A stretch of DNA of 64,000 nt from Ariolimax columbianus (Eukaryota; Mollusca; Gastropoda; Stylommatophora; Arionidae). The notes below the pieces were generated by a model that had not been told where the DNA came from, did not search any database, and saw only the letters and a list, made by a program, of their open reading frames with translations. Positions 40,089-49,575 of this stretch are shown here, piece by piece. Positions within the stretch are counted from its first letter, which is position 1, and each line of letters opens with the position of its first letter. The DNA lies in contig JAVGWX010000013.1 in assembly GCA_036924085.1 (NCBI GenBank), positions 56,771,152-56,835,151 of the forward strand. Direction: 5' to 3'. The position numbers and the translations under genes were made by a program.

Positions 40089-40270
40089 CTCGGCTTCCCA
40101 GTAGATCTCCCTGGAAATGGGCTATTTTCATGGCAGCCTGGCTAACAAAGTGAGGTGTCAACATGTTACCTGTAGCAGTGAGTGACACACAGATGAAGCC
40201 AAGCATAGCACAATGATCTGGAGAACCCTGGTCTACCTTCCCCAGCATGCTCAGGATGTAAGGAAAGCTA
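40089..40270 (-). CDS. Orphan exon of an unrecognised host gene
   Basis: 182 nt with acceptor ggtgggttgcag and donor gtgagg. The only frame open across it (starting after one base and ending with one base left over) reads SFPYILSMLGKVDQGSPDHC, then MLGFICVSLTATGNMLTPHF and SQAAMKIAHFQGDLLGSR. The mix of residues is that of a real, soluble, mostly helical protein, not of a transposon. It does not fit as the missing exon 7 of the sulfurtransferase, because that must start in phase 0, where this sequence begins with TAG. I do not recognise the family. No partner exon was identified nearby. Confidence 0.55.
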
Positions 40271-40425
40271 CTGCAACCCACCACTTTATGTCATTTTCAG
40301 GGCGCACAAAAAAGTAACTTACTCATTGTGGTCATTAGCAAACAACAACAACTACTCTGGGGAGCTGTGGTATGACAACAAACAATGACTTTATATCACT
40401 AAGGAAACAGATTAGACATTTATAA

Positions 40426-40426
<1 letters not shown>

Positions 40427-40465
<39 letters not shown>
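40427..40465. repeat. (TG)n(TA)n microsatellite
   Basis: Simple repeat gtgtgtgt followed by tatata up to about 40464. Confidence 0.95.
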
Positions 40466-40468
<3 letters not shown>

Positions 40469-40561
40469 ACCACATGAGTAAAAACATTTGAATTTGTTTA
40501 ATATTTGCCAGAGATCAATAGCAGGATTAATTTTGTTTGTCAAAATATGATTTCCTGAATT

Positions 40562-40715
40562 TCTTCTTCTTCTGCGTTTGTTCTCAATCTCCTGGTACCA
40601 AGTCCTGAACAGGGCTTTGCAAGTAGCAGGATGTAGTCCAGAGAATGAAATGCATTGTGTTACTAGTTTACAGCTTGACTGCGATATTTACACCTTTCGG
40701 TCCAACACATCCCGT
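40562..40715 (-). mobile_element. SINE-like repeat S3, 3' half
   Basis: Minus orientation. The tail blocks gttctcaatctcctggtacc and gcaagtagcaggatgtagtc are clear, and it stops after cggtccaacacatcc. Confidence 0.75.
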
Positions 40716-41250
40716 ATTTCTAAATGGACAGCAGTCTACTATAGACAAATGACGTGTGCCCGAGAATGTGCCAGATACTGGCAGGCAGTGTTTTTCTCTA
40801 GGAACTACTGGTTTTGAGCTCAACTTCAAGCCACTGTTCATGCAAATCAAATGAACAGACTCGTGTGAAAATTTGTAACGCAAGTGCTACAAATTAAAAA
40901 AAAAAATCTCCAATACATAAACTGAATACACACAATTTAAAGACAATAATTATTAACAAAGTCAAATTATTTCAGTAATTAATAACATGTAATAGTTAGT
41001 TTTCTTTCCACTTATGCTGTTAAGCAGCCTGAGGAGCTGCCTCGCAATTAGTACTCTGTGTCGATTGTTGTGAGCCAGTGTTGTTTAACAATCACTCTAA
41101 AGTCCTTTATCCATCTGCCATGTGGCAGCCCTCATGCCCTAAAGCCAGATCTACCAGTGTTGTAAGCTACCAGTGGAAGTTGATGATGGTGCATTCTCAT
41201 GAAATGTACTCTGTACAAGATGTAGTGCCAACCATACTTCAAATGTTTTC
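40716..41250. other. Spacer with a weak repeat match
   Basis: 41050-41250 shares the gccagatct and gcattctcatgaaatg blocks and their spacing with 19060-19190 and 63060-63170. Function unknown; no coding signal. Confidence 0.4.
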
Positions 41251-41251
41251 C

Positions 41252-42075
41252 AGACAACACAGATAAACTTCGACTCGGTTGATCGGCCGGCTTTATGGAA
41301 AGCCCTCCAGGGAATAGGCACACCCGCCCCCCTGTTAAACCTGATCAAGGAGCTACACAAAGACACCGGCGCCAGAATTTAGCTGGGCGGCACTCTCTCT
41401 GACAGATTCCCCACAACATCTGGTGTCAGACAGGGATGTGTTCTTGCCTCTAACCTATTCTGCAGGGCCATTGACACACCAAGAAGGTATTACTATTGAT
41501 CAGTCAACCTTCACTGATCTTGCCTACGCGGATGACATTGTCCTGTTTGGCACAGACAGCTCTGTGCTGCAGAGCTCTCTGAATATGCTAGACAGTGAAA
41601 CACCCTCTCTAGGCCTGTCTATATCCTGGCCAAGAAAAAATTCAGAACCTTGTTTCTGGCACAGCACCCCAGGATATCGAAACCCAAGATCACACTGCAA
41701 ATGGCACTAACGAATTCATCTATCTGATGGCCGCAGCAGTCCCTATATATCAAGACAGATCGTATTAGTTGCGTCTGCTATGCACAACCTCCAATGTGTG
41801 TGAAGTAATGGCAAGATCTCCCTTGAGAAAAAAATCAGGATCTACCAGTCCTGCGTAGTTCCAGTCCTGCTCTACGGCTCCGAAACCTTGACATTGCTGA
41901 AACACGACATGCCGAGACTAGAGGCCTTCCACATGACTACATCCACAACGTGGAGGTCTCCGCCAAAACAGACTTTCAGATATCAACTTCCACCACCACC
42001 ATGGAAGAGGCCGGGATCCACGCGGTAGCAGTGGGTCATGATGTGGCTAACCGACATAACGACCCTCAGCGAACA
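41252..42075 (+). mobile_element. LINE reverse transcriptase fragment
   Basis: Plus strand: INFDSVDRPALWKALQGIG (box with the first catalytic Asp), GVRQGCVLASNLFCRAIDT, then after a shift TDLAYADDIVLFGTDSSVLQ (YADD box intact). A degraded C-terminus follows with LRLRNLDIAETRHAE-like text. 5'-truncated and broken by several shifts. Confidence 0.8.
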
Positions 42076-42084
42076 TTATTATTT

Positions 42085-42320
42085 AACTCATCATTTTAGA
42101 CCAAGATGCGGCAGTGAATGAGCTGGCTAATTGCATCAAGGGTCAACAAACTAGAGCTGATCAAGACCCTATTCCGTTACCAAGTGGTGACAATAGTGTA
42201 GTCTGACTAAGAGAATTTGTATCCTAGAGGGTTTGCAAACCCATCCCAAAAATTCCTTGCTGTAACCAGCTAAAAGTTCCAGATGTTGCAGCCTTGCCAT
42301 GAAGTATGACACTGCATCAT
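42085..42320 (+). repeat. Diverged S3-like repeat
   Basis: Keeps the order of S3 blocks (agatgcggcagtgaatgagc, tagtctgactaa, cccaaaaattcc) but with many changes. An even shorter relic is at 27685-27715. Confidence 0.5.
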
Positions 42321-42324
42321 TTTC

Positions 42325-42720
42325 AAGATGAATGCATTAGAAGCAAAAATAAAATAATAAAGCATACAATATTCTGAATGTAACATACAAGAGTACAATG
42401 CAGATTCATGTAATGAAATACAATTGAAAAAATAAGTTTCAAAACTTCATATCACTTGAGCAAACACATATAAGTATATTTGAAACATATTGTGTAAAAC
42501 TCGCTTGAAGATATCTAACAGAAATTTCCAGGGTTTATTTACAAGGGACAATCAAGTAACAGAGATTTTATGAACAACTTTTTTACAAGAACATGATTTA
42601 CTTATACTGACTTACCCTTGACTTTGACAAGGAGCAAAGAAATAAGACAATCTTATAAGACATACAAATCACATAAAAGGATATAAACCAATTCAGCAGA
42701 ATTAACCGCTGGTTGGAAAT
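42325..42720. other. AT-rich spacer, nothing recognised
   Basis: No repeat match, exon or coding signal was seen. Confidence 0.5.
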
Positions 42721-42723
42721 GGA

Positions 42724-42935
42724 GTTTTTGAAGACTCCATTGTACTAAGCCGCAGCCTGTGCCCTTTCTTGCATATTTTACTTTCCCTAACTCATGCGTC
42801 AGGTACCCATTTACAGCTGGGTTGACTGGAGAACCAGCCCCAAATTAAAATCACGACCTGGATTTTACTAGTCTCCCGACGCGATTCGAATCGAAGCACG
42901 CTGTTACCACAGACAATTGCACCCTCATGGACAAT
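42724..42935 (-). mobile_element. tRNA-derived SINE S1
   Basis: Reverse complement of the S1 copy at 16745-16995, including the B-box region (cgattcgaatcg at 42881-42892) and the body block gtcaggtacccatttacag. Its head is cut at the A box. Confidence 0.8.
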
Positions 42936-43030
42936 AATATAAGCACAACGATAACAAACACTTTCAATTGATATATAATATAAGCACAACAATAACAAAC
43001 ACTTTCAATTGATATATAATATAAGAGCAG
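42925..43030. repeat. Short direct repeat (about 50 bp)
   Basis: cacaacaataacaaacactt-type units with ttgatatataatataag recur at 42935-43025, nearly identical. Confidence 0.85.
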
Positions 43031-43268
43031 CACAGGAGTGTGACAGAAAAGGTAATGGTTAATTTCTCAATACAGAAATTGGAGAGATCAACAACTGAAA
43101 TTATGGCACACATCAAAGACTGAATATGGTCACTTCTGGCACTTTGTGATTGCACATTTTAGCTCTTGCTACTTAATATTACAAACCTGCACGTTTATGA
43201 CTTTTGTTTATTTTTTTTCAACAATGTCAACAAACAATCCCCTGCATATTCATGACTTGTTTATTCTT

Positions 43269-44421
43269 TAACCCTTTACAGTCCGGCCAAATTGATTAGA
43301 TTCATGTCTTAACTCATTACAGTATCGTCTGATTAATTAGATTTGTGTCTTAACCCATTAGTCTCATCTGATTGATTAGATTTGTGTCTTAACCCATTAG
43401 TCTCATCTGATTGATTAGATTTGTGTCTTAACCCATTAGTCTCATCTGATTGATTAGATTTGTGTCTTAACCCATTAGTCTCATCTGATTGATTAGATTT
43501 GTGTCTTAACCCATTAGTCTCATCTGATTGATTAGATTTGTGTCTTAACCCATTAGTCTCATCTGATTGATTAGATTTGTGTCTTAACCCATTAGTCTCA
43601 TCTGATTGATTAGATTTGTGTCTTAACCCATTAGTCTAATCTGATTGATTAGATTTGTGTCTTAACCCATTAGTCTCATCTGATTGATTAGATTTGTGTC
43701 TTAACCCATTAGTCTCATCTGATTGATTAGATTTGTGTCTTAACCCATTAGTCTCATCTGATTGATTAGATTTGTGTCTTAACCAATTAGTCTCATCTGA
43801 TTAATTAGATACGTCTTAACTCATTACAGTCTTGTCTGATTAATTAGATACTTCTTAACGCATTAGTCTCATCTGATTGATTAGATTCAAGTCTTAACTC
43901 ATTACAGTCTGGTCTGATTTATTAGATTCAAGTCTTAACCCATTACAGTCTTGTCTGATTGATTACATTCAAGTCTTAACTCATTACAGTCTTGTCTGAT
44001 TGATTAGATTCAAGTCTTAACCCATTACAGTCTTGTCTGATTGATTAGATTCAAGTCTTAACTCATTACAGTCTTGTCTGATTGATTACATTCAAGTCTT
44101 AACTCATTACAGTCTTGTCTGATTGATTAGATTCAAGTCTTAACCCATTACAGTCTTGTCTGATTGATTAGATTCAAGTCTTAACCCATTACAGTCTTGT
44201 CTGATTGATTAGATTCAAATCTTAACTCATTACAGTCTTATTTGATTGATTAGATTTGAGTCAACCAATTAGTCTCAACTGATCAATTAGGTTCAAATCT
44301 TAACTCATTTGTCTCATCTGATTGATTAGATTAGTGTCTTAATTCTGTACATTTTGGTCTAATTGATTAAATTAGTGTCTGAAGACCCAAATCAATAATA
44401 AATTAGGTCGGACTGTAAAGG
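43269..44421. repeat. Satellite grown from a TTAA-transposon terminal repeat
   Basis: The left end reads ttaaccctttacagtccggc (43269-). The right end, reverse complemented, reads ccctttacagtccgacc (to about 44421), next to ttat in place of ttaa. So the array has piggyBac-style inverted ends. Between them are about 13 units of 39 bp (43361 and 43400 are unit starts), then about 11 units of 41 bp (43946, 43987) and degenerate ones. Each unit repeats the end itself: ttaaccca-ttacagtc, then a gattgattagatt block that also follows the left end. No coding content. Confidence 0.88.
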
Positions 44422-44584
44422 GATAACATTGTTTGCAAATAATGAAATAGTGCAAAATGATCAGATTTTCAAAATGTATAAATATTGAAAATAATATAAA
44501 TTCTGAAAAAACAAAACAATTAACAATATGAAACTAGAACACGTTATAATAGCTAGACAACATGTCTACTACTGATGGAAGATT

Positions 44585-44940
44585 GTATGCATACAAGGGC
44601 ATCCAAAAAGAAACTGAAATTTAGAAAAAAATATTTTCTCTCACTTAAATTTATTCAAACTTCTCTCCTTCGAAATAGTTCCATTCACTGTTGATACACC
44701 ACTTGCAATGTATTTTTCAATTTGTTAGGTGCGTCCTGGAACTCGTTCTTGTAGTGAATTTTCCAGAGAATAGTGAGACTGTCGGATAACAGTTTTCTCA
44801 TGCTTTGTCAAAAAATCAAGAATAAGAAGTGCTGTCGTGGTGCAGCATCCAGGTTTGTTTGTCCATGCATCAGGCCTTTTTACCTTTTTAGTCATATGGT
44901 CTCTCTCAAACACCTCATGACATACAAGTAATACTCTTTA
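44585..44940 (-). mobile_element. mariner relic, family 5 (3' part)
   Basis: The outer end (gggcatccaaaaagaaactg) looks like a terminal repeat. The minus strand reads KPGCCTTTALLILDFLTKHE, equivalent to the stretch after the second catalytic Asp (..HDNAPAHTS..REFL..), and ends IEKYIASGVSTVNG, equivalent to the family's C-terminus. The catalytic segment itself is destroyed. Confidence 0.6.
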
Positions 44941-45050
44941 TTGATCATATGACTACATAGAACACTCACGACGAACGATGCTTCTCCGATAAAAAGCAAA
45001 CATTCAACAGAACCTTAACATTTGGGTGACTATGACATGCTTTTTTTTGG

Positions 45051-45150
45051 GGTCACGGTAATGCCACTCCAATCCGCTGTGATGACTGTCAATTTTTTGG
45101 TCACGGTAATGTCACTCCAACCCGCTGTAATGACCGCCTTTTTTTTGGAC
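45051..45150. repeat. 48-bp direct repeat, about two copies
   Basis: ggtcacggtaatg starts at 45051 and 45099; a third degraded unit follows. Confidence 0.85.
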
Positions 45151-45219
45151 ACTATATCCATTTCAACATCTATTATGACATTTTTCAGAAACTTTCCGTG
45201 AGCATTCGAACGACCCAAC

Positions 45220-45570
45220 AGGGATTACGATGCTGAGCAGTATATGTGCTGCAGCGGTCAGCTGCATCAAGTTGACTGCTAGCATCAGGGCCAGTGAACC
45301 AGAGTTGCCAAGACCCTACCACACCTCCGCATGATGATCCTGGATAACAGGGTGCAACAGAGAAGACTGGCTAAGGAGGAGGGAGAAGAGGGAAGGCTAA
45401 CCAGGGACCCACAAATTTGGTCCTGAAGTCGAATGTGTTGGACAGAACGATGCAAATATCGTGGTCTAGCTGTAAACTACGTTACAAAGCATTCCGTTCT
45501 CCGGACAACATCCTGCTATTTGCAAAACCCTTTTTGGTGCTTGGTAGCGGGAGTTTGAGAATTGAATAAC
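45220..45570 (+). mobile_element. SINE-like repeat S3
   Basis: Full-length plus copy from gattacgatgctgagcag to tggtagcgggagtttgagaa and a short A-rich tail. It lies just outside the left edge of duplication copy B and has no counterpart at the matching edge of copy A. Confidence 0.8.
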
Positions 45571-45599
45571 AAAGAACAAGAAGCATCGCCCGTCACCTT

Positions 45600-46130
45600 G
45601 TTTTTTCCATTCAGTCTCTAGGTATTAAATGGTCTATGGCTGAGAACATCAAAATGAGCAGAGTGTCATCCTTGTTTCACACCGATCGTTCAACCTCAAA
45701 TGATGTAGAGGTCTCGTCGATGTCTTGTGCTCTTGCATGCAGGTGTTTCACTAGAGTGATAAATTTGTCAAGGCATGATCTGCTGTTGCCTATCACTGAT
45801 AACAATATCAAATGCTTTTGTGAGGTCACTAAACATCGTGTATAGATCAGTTTTGTTCCAGATATTTCTTCTGAAGCTGACGTTCCCCAAATATGTCTAC
45901 AGTTCTTTGATGAACCCTGAATCCACACTAACTCTCTAGAAGGTGATAATCTAGCTCAAGATATTTATTCATGTGGTTGAGCAGTACCTGCGTTAGGATC
46001 TTGTCGGCAATAGAAAACAGCAAAATTATGGAGTGATTGTCACACTCTGAACTAAAGTAACATTGTGATAAAACCTCTGCCATAACCTCAACTTCCTTTA
46101 TTTTCTCATCCTGGGATTTACTCATTTCTT
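45600..46130 (-). mobile_element. LINE reverse transcriptase fragment, duplication copy B
   Basis: Counterpart of 1560-2085; same boxes (IADKILTQVLLNHMNKYLEL, ESRE/QCGFRVHQRTVDIF in a shifted frame). It keeps a stretch, near 45790-45840, that copy A has lost. This marks the left limit of recognisable duplication. Confidence 0.72.
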
Positions 46131-46384
46131 CACATAGTGTGTGAAGTCCTCAACCTTTGATGTAACATTTGTAATCTTTCAGCTTTCTTGGGTATTAAGT
46201 TTTGACCTGGCAAATATTATCCTTCCCTATGACTACTGTGCCACATGTTCATTAAAACCCCCTCCAATAACTGTGTCAGCTCCTGGCCTGCTTTCCCTTT
46301 TCTATGTTTATTCCTGTGTTTTTACTATCTTGCTTGCAGCAGCTAATTTGCTCCATTCTGTAAATGATCCCTGCAAAACACAAG

Positions 46385-46835
46385 TATACACACATATATA
46401 AATAAATATATTTATAAGTAAATATACCACCACCTGCTGGACTGCTTCATTGGACCTGAAAGTCTTTCCTCTCACAAAATAACGGCTCGTTCCTCCCAAA
46501 AGAGTCAGCATAACTTTGCCTGCAGATTGTTGCATGCGAAACTTCTTCGTTTTCAAGAGGAAGGGATGGCGCCATTCCTTGCTTGCTCTTTTCATCTCCA
46601 GTAGTCATTCTTGCTGGGAAACCATCACCTTCTGCTTCAAAGCGTCGCAAAAGTTCCTGACAGGCATCAGCGTGTCCTTTTAATTCTGGAGTAAGCTGCC
46701 GTGGCACCCACCTTGGAGACATTTTGTGGTTCTGTAGCCCATCATGGATGATGTGAGATACTGAACCTTGACTGATGTCCAGATGTGTGGTAATTGCATT
46801 CCCAGTGAATTGGCGGTTTTCCTTTACGAGGGGAT
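46385..46835 (-). mobile_element. mariner relic (family 3), duplication copy B
   Basis: Minus strand: ENRQFTGNAITTHLDISQGS, SHIIHDGLQNHKMSPRWVP, then GHADACQELLRRFEAEGDGF and SYADSFGRNEPLFCE in the 46962-46447 frame and an overlapping one. It matches 2365-2805. A LINE insertion directly abuts it on the right. Confidence 0.78.
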
Positions 46836-46837
46836 CT

Positions 46838-47580
46838 TCTTCTTCTTCTTCTTCGTACGCAGTCAGACAGTAACCATTATTTTTTCGAAAAAAGCGGCGG
46901 TCATCCTGAGGCTGTCGCCACTGCCATAGAGCTTGTCTTGCAGTTCCACTGGTGATGGCCACATCTGCTCTCTCTGATCCTCGTATGTCGGGCAGTTCTG
47001 CAGCAGATGTTCAGCGGTCATTTTACCAGTACCGCACGGGCATTCGTCGGTACCACCTATCTTTAATTTGTTGAATAGGTGGTACCTGAGTCTATTGTGG
47101 CCAGTGCGAAGTCTGAAGACAACGACCTGCTCTCTTCGGTTCAACTGGTAATAGGCATCGTTTTTGGTATAACCAGTATGTTCGGTTTCCCATTTGGTCA
47201 TATATCTGGCTTTGATAAGCCGTTTTGACTCTTCGTACGTCATACCAGTATCTGTTTGTGGTAGTCTTGCACCTTCTTTTGCCAGTCTGTCTGCCTCCTC
47301 GTTGCCTTGGATGTTGCAGTGTGATGGGACCCACTGTACCACTACCCTTTTTGGTGCGGACTGCTGGCACAGTTTGCAGAGTGCTGCTCTTAAGTCATTA
47401 AGCTCAGTGTTTTTCTGGCTTTTTAGCGCTGTGACTACGGCGAGAGCATCTGTAAGCGGGACTATATGGCTTTCATTTTCATTGTGTGTCACCATTTCTT
47501 CCACTGCCGCCCTCAGTGCCTCTGCCTCCGCTCTGAAATTGCTTGTGTACTTACCAGTAGCGAATGACAGTGTTATTTGT
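46838..47580 (-). mobile_element. RNase H-bearing LINE, second copy
   Basis: The frame 47597-46863 is nearly identical to the LINE at 28271-29291 (only a handful of residue changes in 240), beginning within the RNase H domain at RKITLSFATGK and ending at the same C-terminus and (TTC)n tail. No target-site duplication is obvious. The 5' junction near 47577 passes directly into another LINE tail. Recent activity of this family is likely. Confidence 0.88.
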
Positions 47581-47639
47581 CTGCATTGTGATAGCATGTG
47601 CAGGATACTCTTGACATGGTCTAAGTAACAAGAAGAATC

Positions 47640-47955
47640 AAGGTCTGCAATATGACAAAAACCACGAGATCTTGAAGCCCAATCCTTGCAGACTCAAGTA
47701 AACTAAACTTTGGTGGTTTGGCCACGTCTGCAGAATGAAAGAACATTGGCTACTATGGCAGTCATTGGAAACAAGGAGCCAAGGATCCAGGCATTGAGGA
47801 TGACCTAAAAATCAGTTCGAATGACAACATATGAGTCTTTAAGAGACTGTGGACTAGACGAACTAGGCAAAGAGGAAGACAACAGATATAATAGTCTGAC
47901 ACTCTTTGTGGCAAACCCCTACACCCCAGGGTAGAAGAGGAGCGATTAAGTAAGT
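47640..47955 (+). mobile_element. LINE 3' fragment
   Basis: Plus strand: KLNFGGLATSAE-like (family pattern KLRWLGHICRM), then a charged GRQ-rich segment and stop. Decayed; present only in copy B. Confidence 0.5.
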
Positions 47956-48179
47956 AAGTTATAAAGACAGATGTAACCAGGTCACTTGGTGTAGATCCTG
48001 TATTGCAGATGTCATTACACAGGAGCAGCAGTGATTTTATCTACATCAAATTCCTCTAGAGGTTCTAGCATTTCTATATTTGTTGTGTCCATGCCTGCTG
48101 CTTTCTATTTGCACATTTCTTTATTGGTTTTCTCTACTTCTGATCTGAGGATGCTATGGCTGTCATTATTAAGTTGATT

Positions 48180-49430
48180 TAGTCAGAGTAAGTGCAGACT
48201 AAGATGATTTAGTCATAGAAACATAGAATACAATGATTTAGTCACAGTAAGCATACCAAGATAAGTCAGTCTAAGTGCAGACTTAGGTGATTTAGTCATA
48301 GAAACATAGAATAATATGATTTAGTCACAGTAAGCATACCAAGATAAGTCAGTCTAAGTGTAGACTAAGGTGATTTAGTCATAGAAACATAGAATAAGAT
48401 GATTTAGTCACAGTAAGCATACCAAGATAAGTCAAAGTGCAGAATAAGGTGATTTAGTCATAGAAACATAGAATAAGATGATTTAGTCACAGTAAGCATA
48501 CCAAGATAAGTCAGTCTAAGTGCAGAATAAGGTGATTTAGTCATAGAAACATAGAATAAGATGATTTAGTCCCAGTAAGCATACCAAGATAAGTCAGTCT
48601 AAGTGCAGACTAAGGTGATTTAGTCAGGATAAGTACATATCAAGTTGATTAAGTCAGAGTAACATAGACTTAGGTGATTTAGTCAGAGTAAGTACAGACT
48701 GAGATGATTTAGTCAGAGTAAGAAAGACCAACATAATTTAGTCTAAGACAGAATCAAAATGAGTTAGTCAGTCTAAGACAGACCAAGATGATTTGGTAAG
48801 TCTGAGATAGATTAAAGTGAGTTAATCATTTTAGACAGACAAGATGATTCAGTCAGTCTAAGATAGGTCAAGATGAGTTAGTCTAAGATAGATCAAGATG
48901 ATTCAGTTAGTCTAAGATAGATCAAGATAAGTTAGTCTGGGAAAGACCAAGATGATTCAGTCAGTGTAAGACCAAGATAATTCAGTCAGTCTAAGATAGG
49001 TCAAGATGAGTTAGTCTAATATAGATCAAGATGAGTTACTCTAGGACAGACCAAGATGATTCAGTTAGTCTAAGATAGATCAAGATGAGTTAGTCTGGGA
49101 TAGACCAAGATGATTCAGTTAGTCTAAGACCAAGATGAGTTAGTCAGTCTAATACCAAAAGTTAGTCAGTCTAAGACCAAGATGAGTTAGTCAGTCTAAG
49201 ACCAAGATGAGTTAGTCAGTCTAAGACCAAGATGAGTTAGTCAATCTAAGACCAAGATGAGTTAGTCAGTCTAAGACCAAGATGAGTAAGTCAGTCTAAG
49301 ACCAAGATGAGTTAGTCAGTCTACGACCAAGATGAGTTAGTCAGTCTAAGACCAAGATAAGTTAGTCAATCTAAGACAGACCAAGATAAGTTAGTCAATC
49401 TAAGACAGACCAAGATGATTCAATCCATAA
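48180..49430. repeat. 83-bp and 29-bp minisatellites next to exon 6 of gene B
   Basis: 48212-48625 holds five units of 83 bp (starts 48212, 48295, 48378, 48457, 48540; the third is 4 bp short). 48780-49430 is a degenerate form of the 29-bp array of copy A (gtctaagac.. gatgagttagtca). It ends about 20-30 nt downstream of the exon 6 donor of gene B. The 83-bp units seem to be built from the same words, so they are probably a secondary amplification. Confidence 0.9.
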
Positions 49431-49450
49431 TGATGAGAGACAGCACTTAC

Positions 49451-49575
49451 ATTGTAAAGGGGCACATTCTGCTTGCCAAGTATGTAAGCTGCCATTAGGA
49501 GCCCACAAGCCGTCATCCCAGTCTGACAGGATGATATTAAAGGTCTATTTAGATCAACCCCAGCTTCTGTAAACA
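49451..49575 (-). CDS. TST/MPST: Gene B exon 6 (catalytic loop)
   Basis: 125 nt identical to exon 6 of gene A; acceptor tcttcctcag, donor gtaagt. The flanking 120 nt of intron differ at only about four positions. Confidence 0.92.

Noticed and set aside
40089..40270. Orphan exon as the missing exon 7 of gene B
   Set aside because: Exon 7 must start in phase 0; in that phase this exon begins with a stop, and its protein has no rhodanese C-terminal features.
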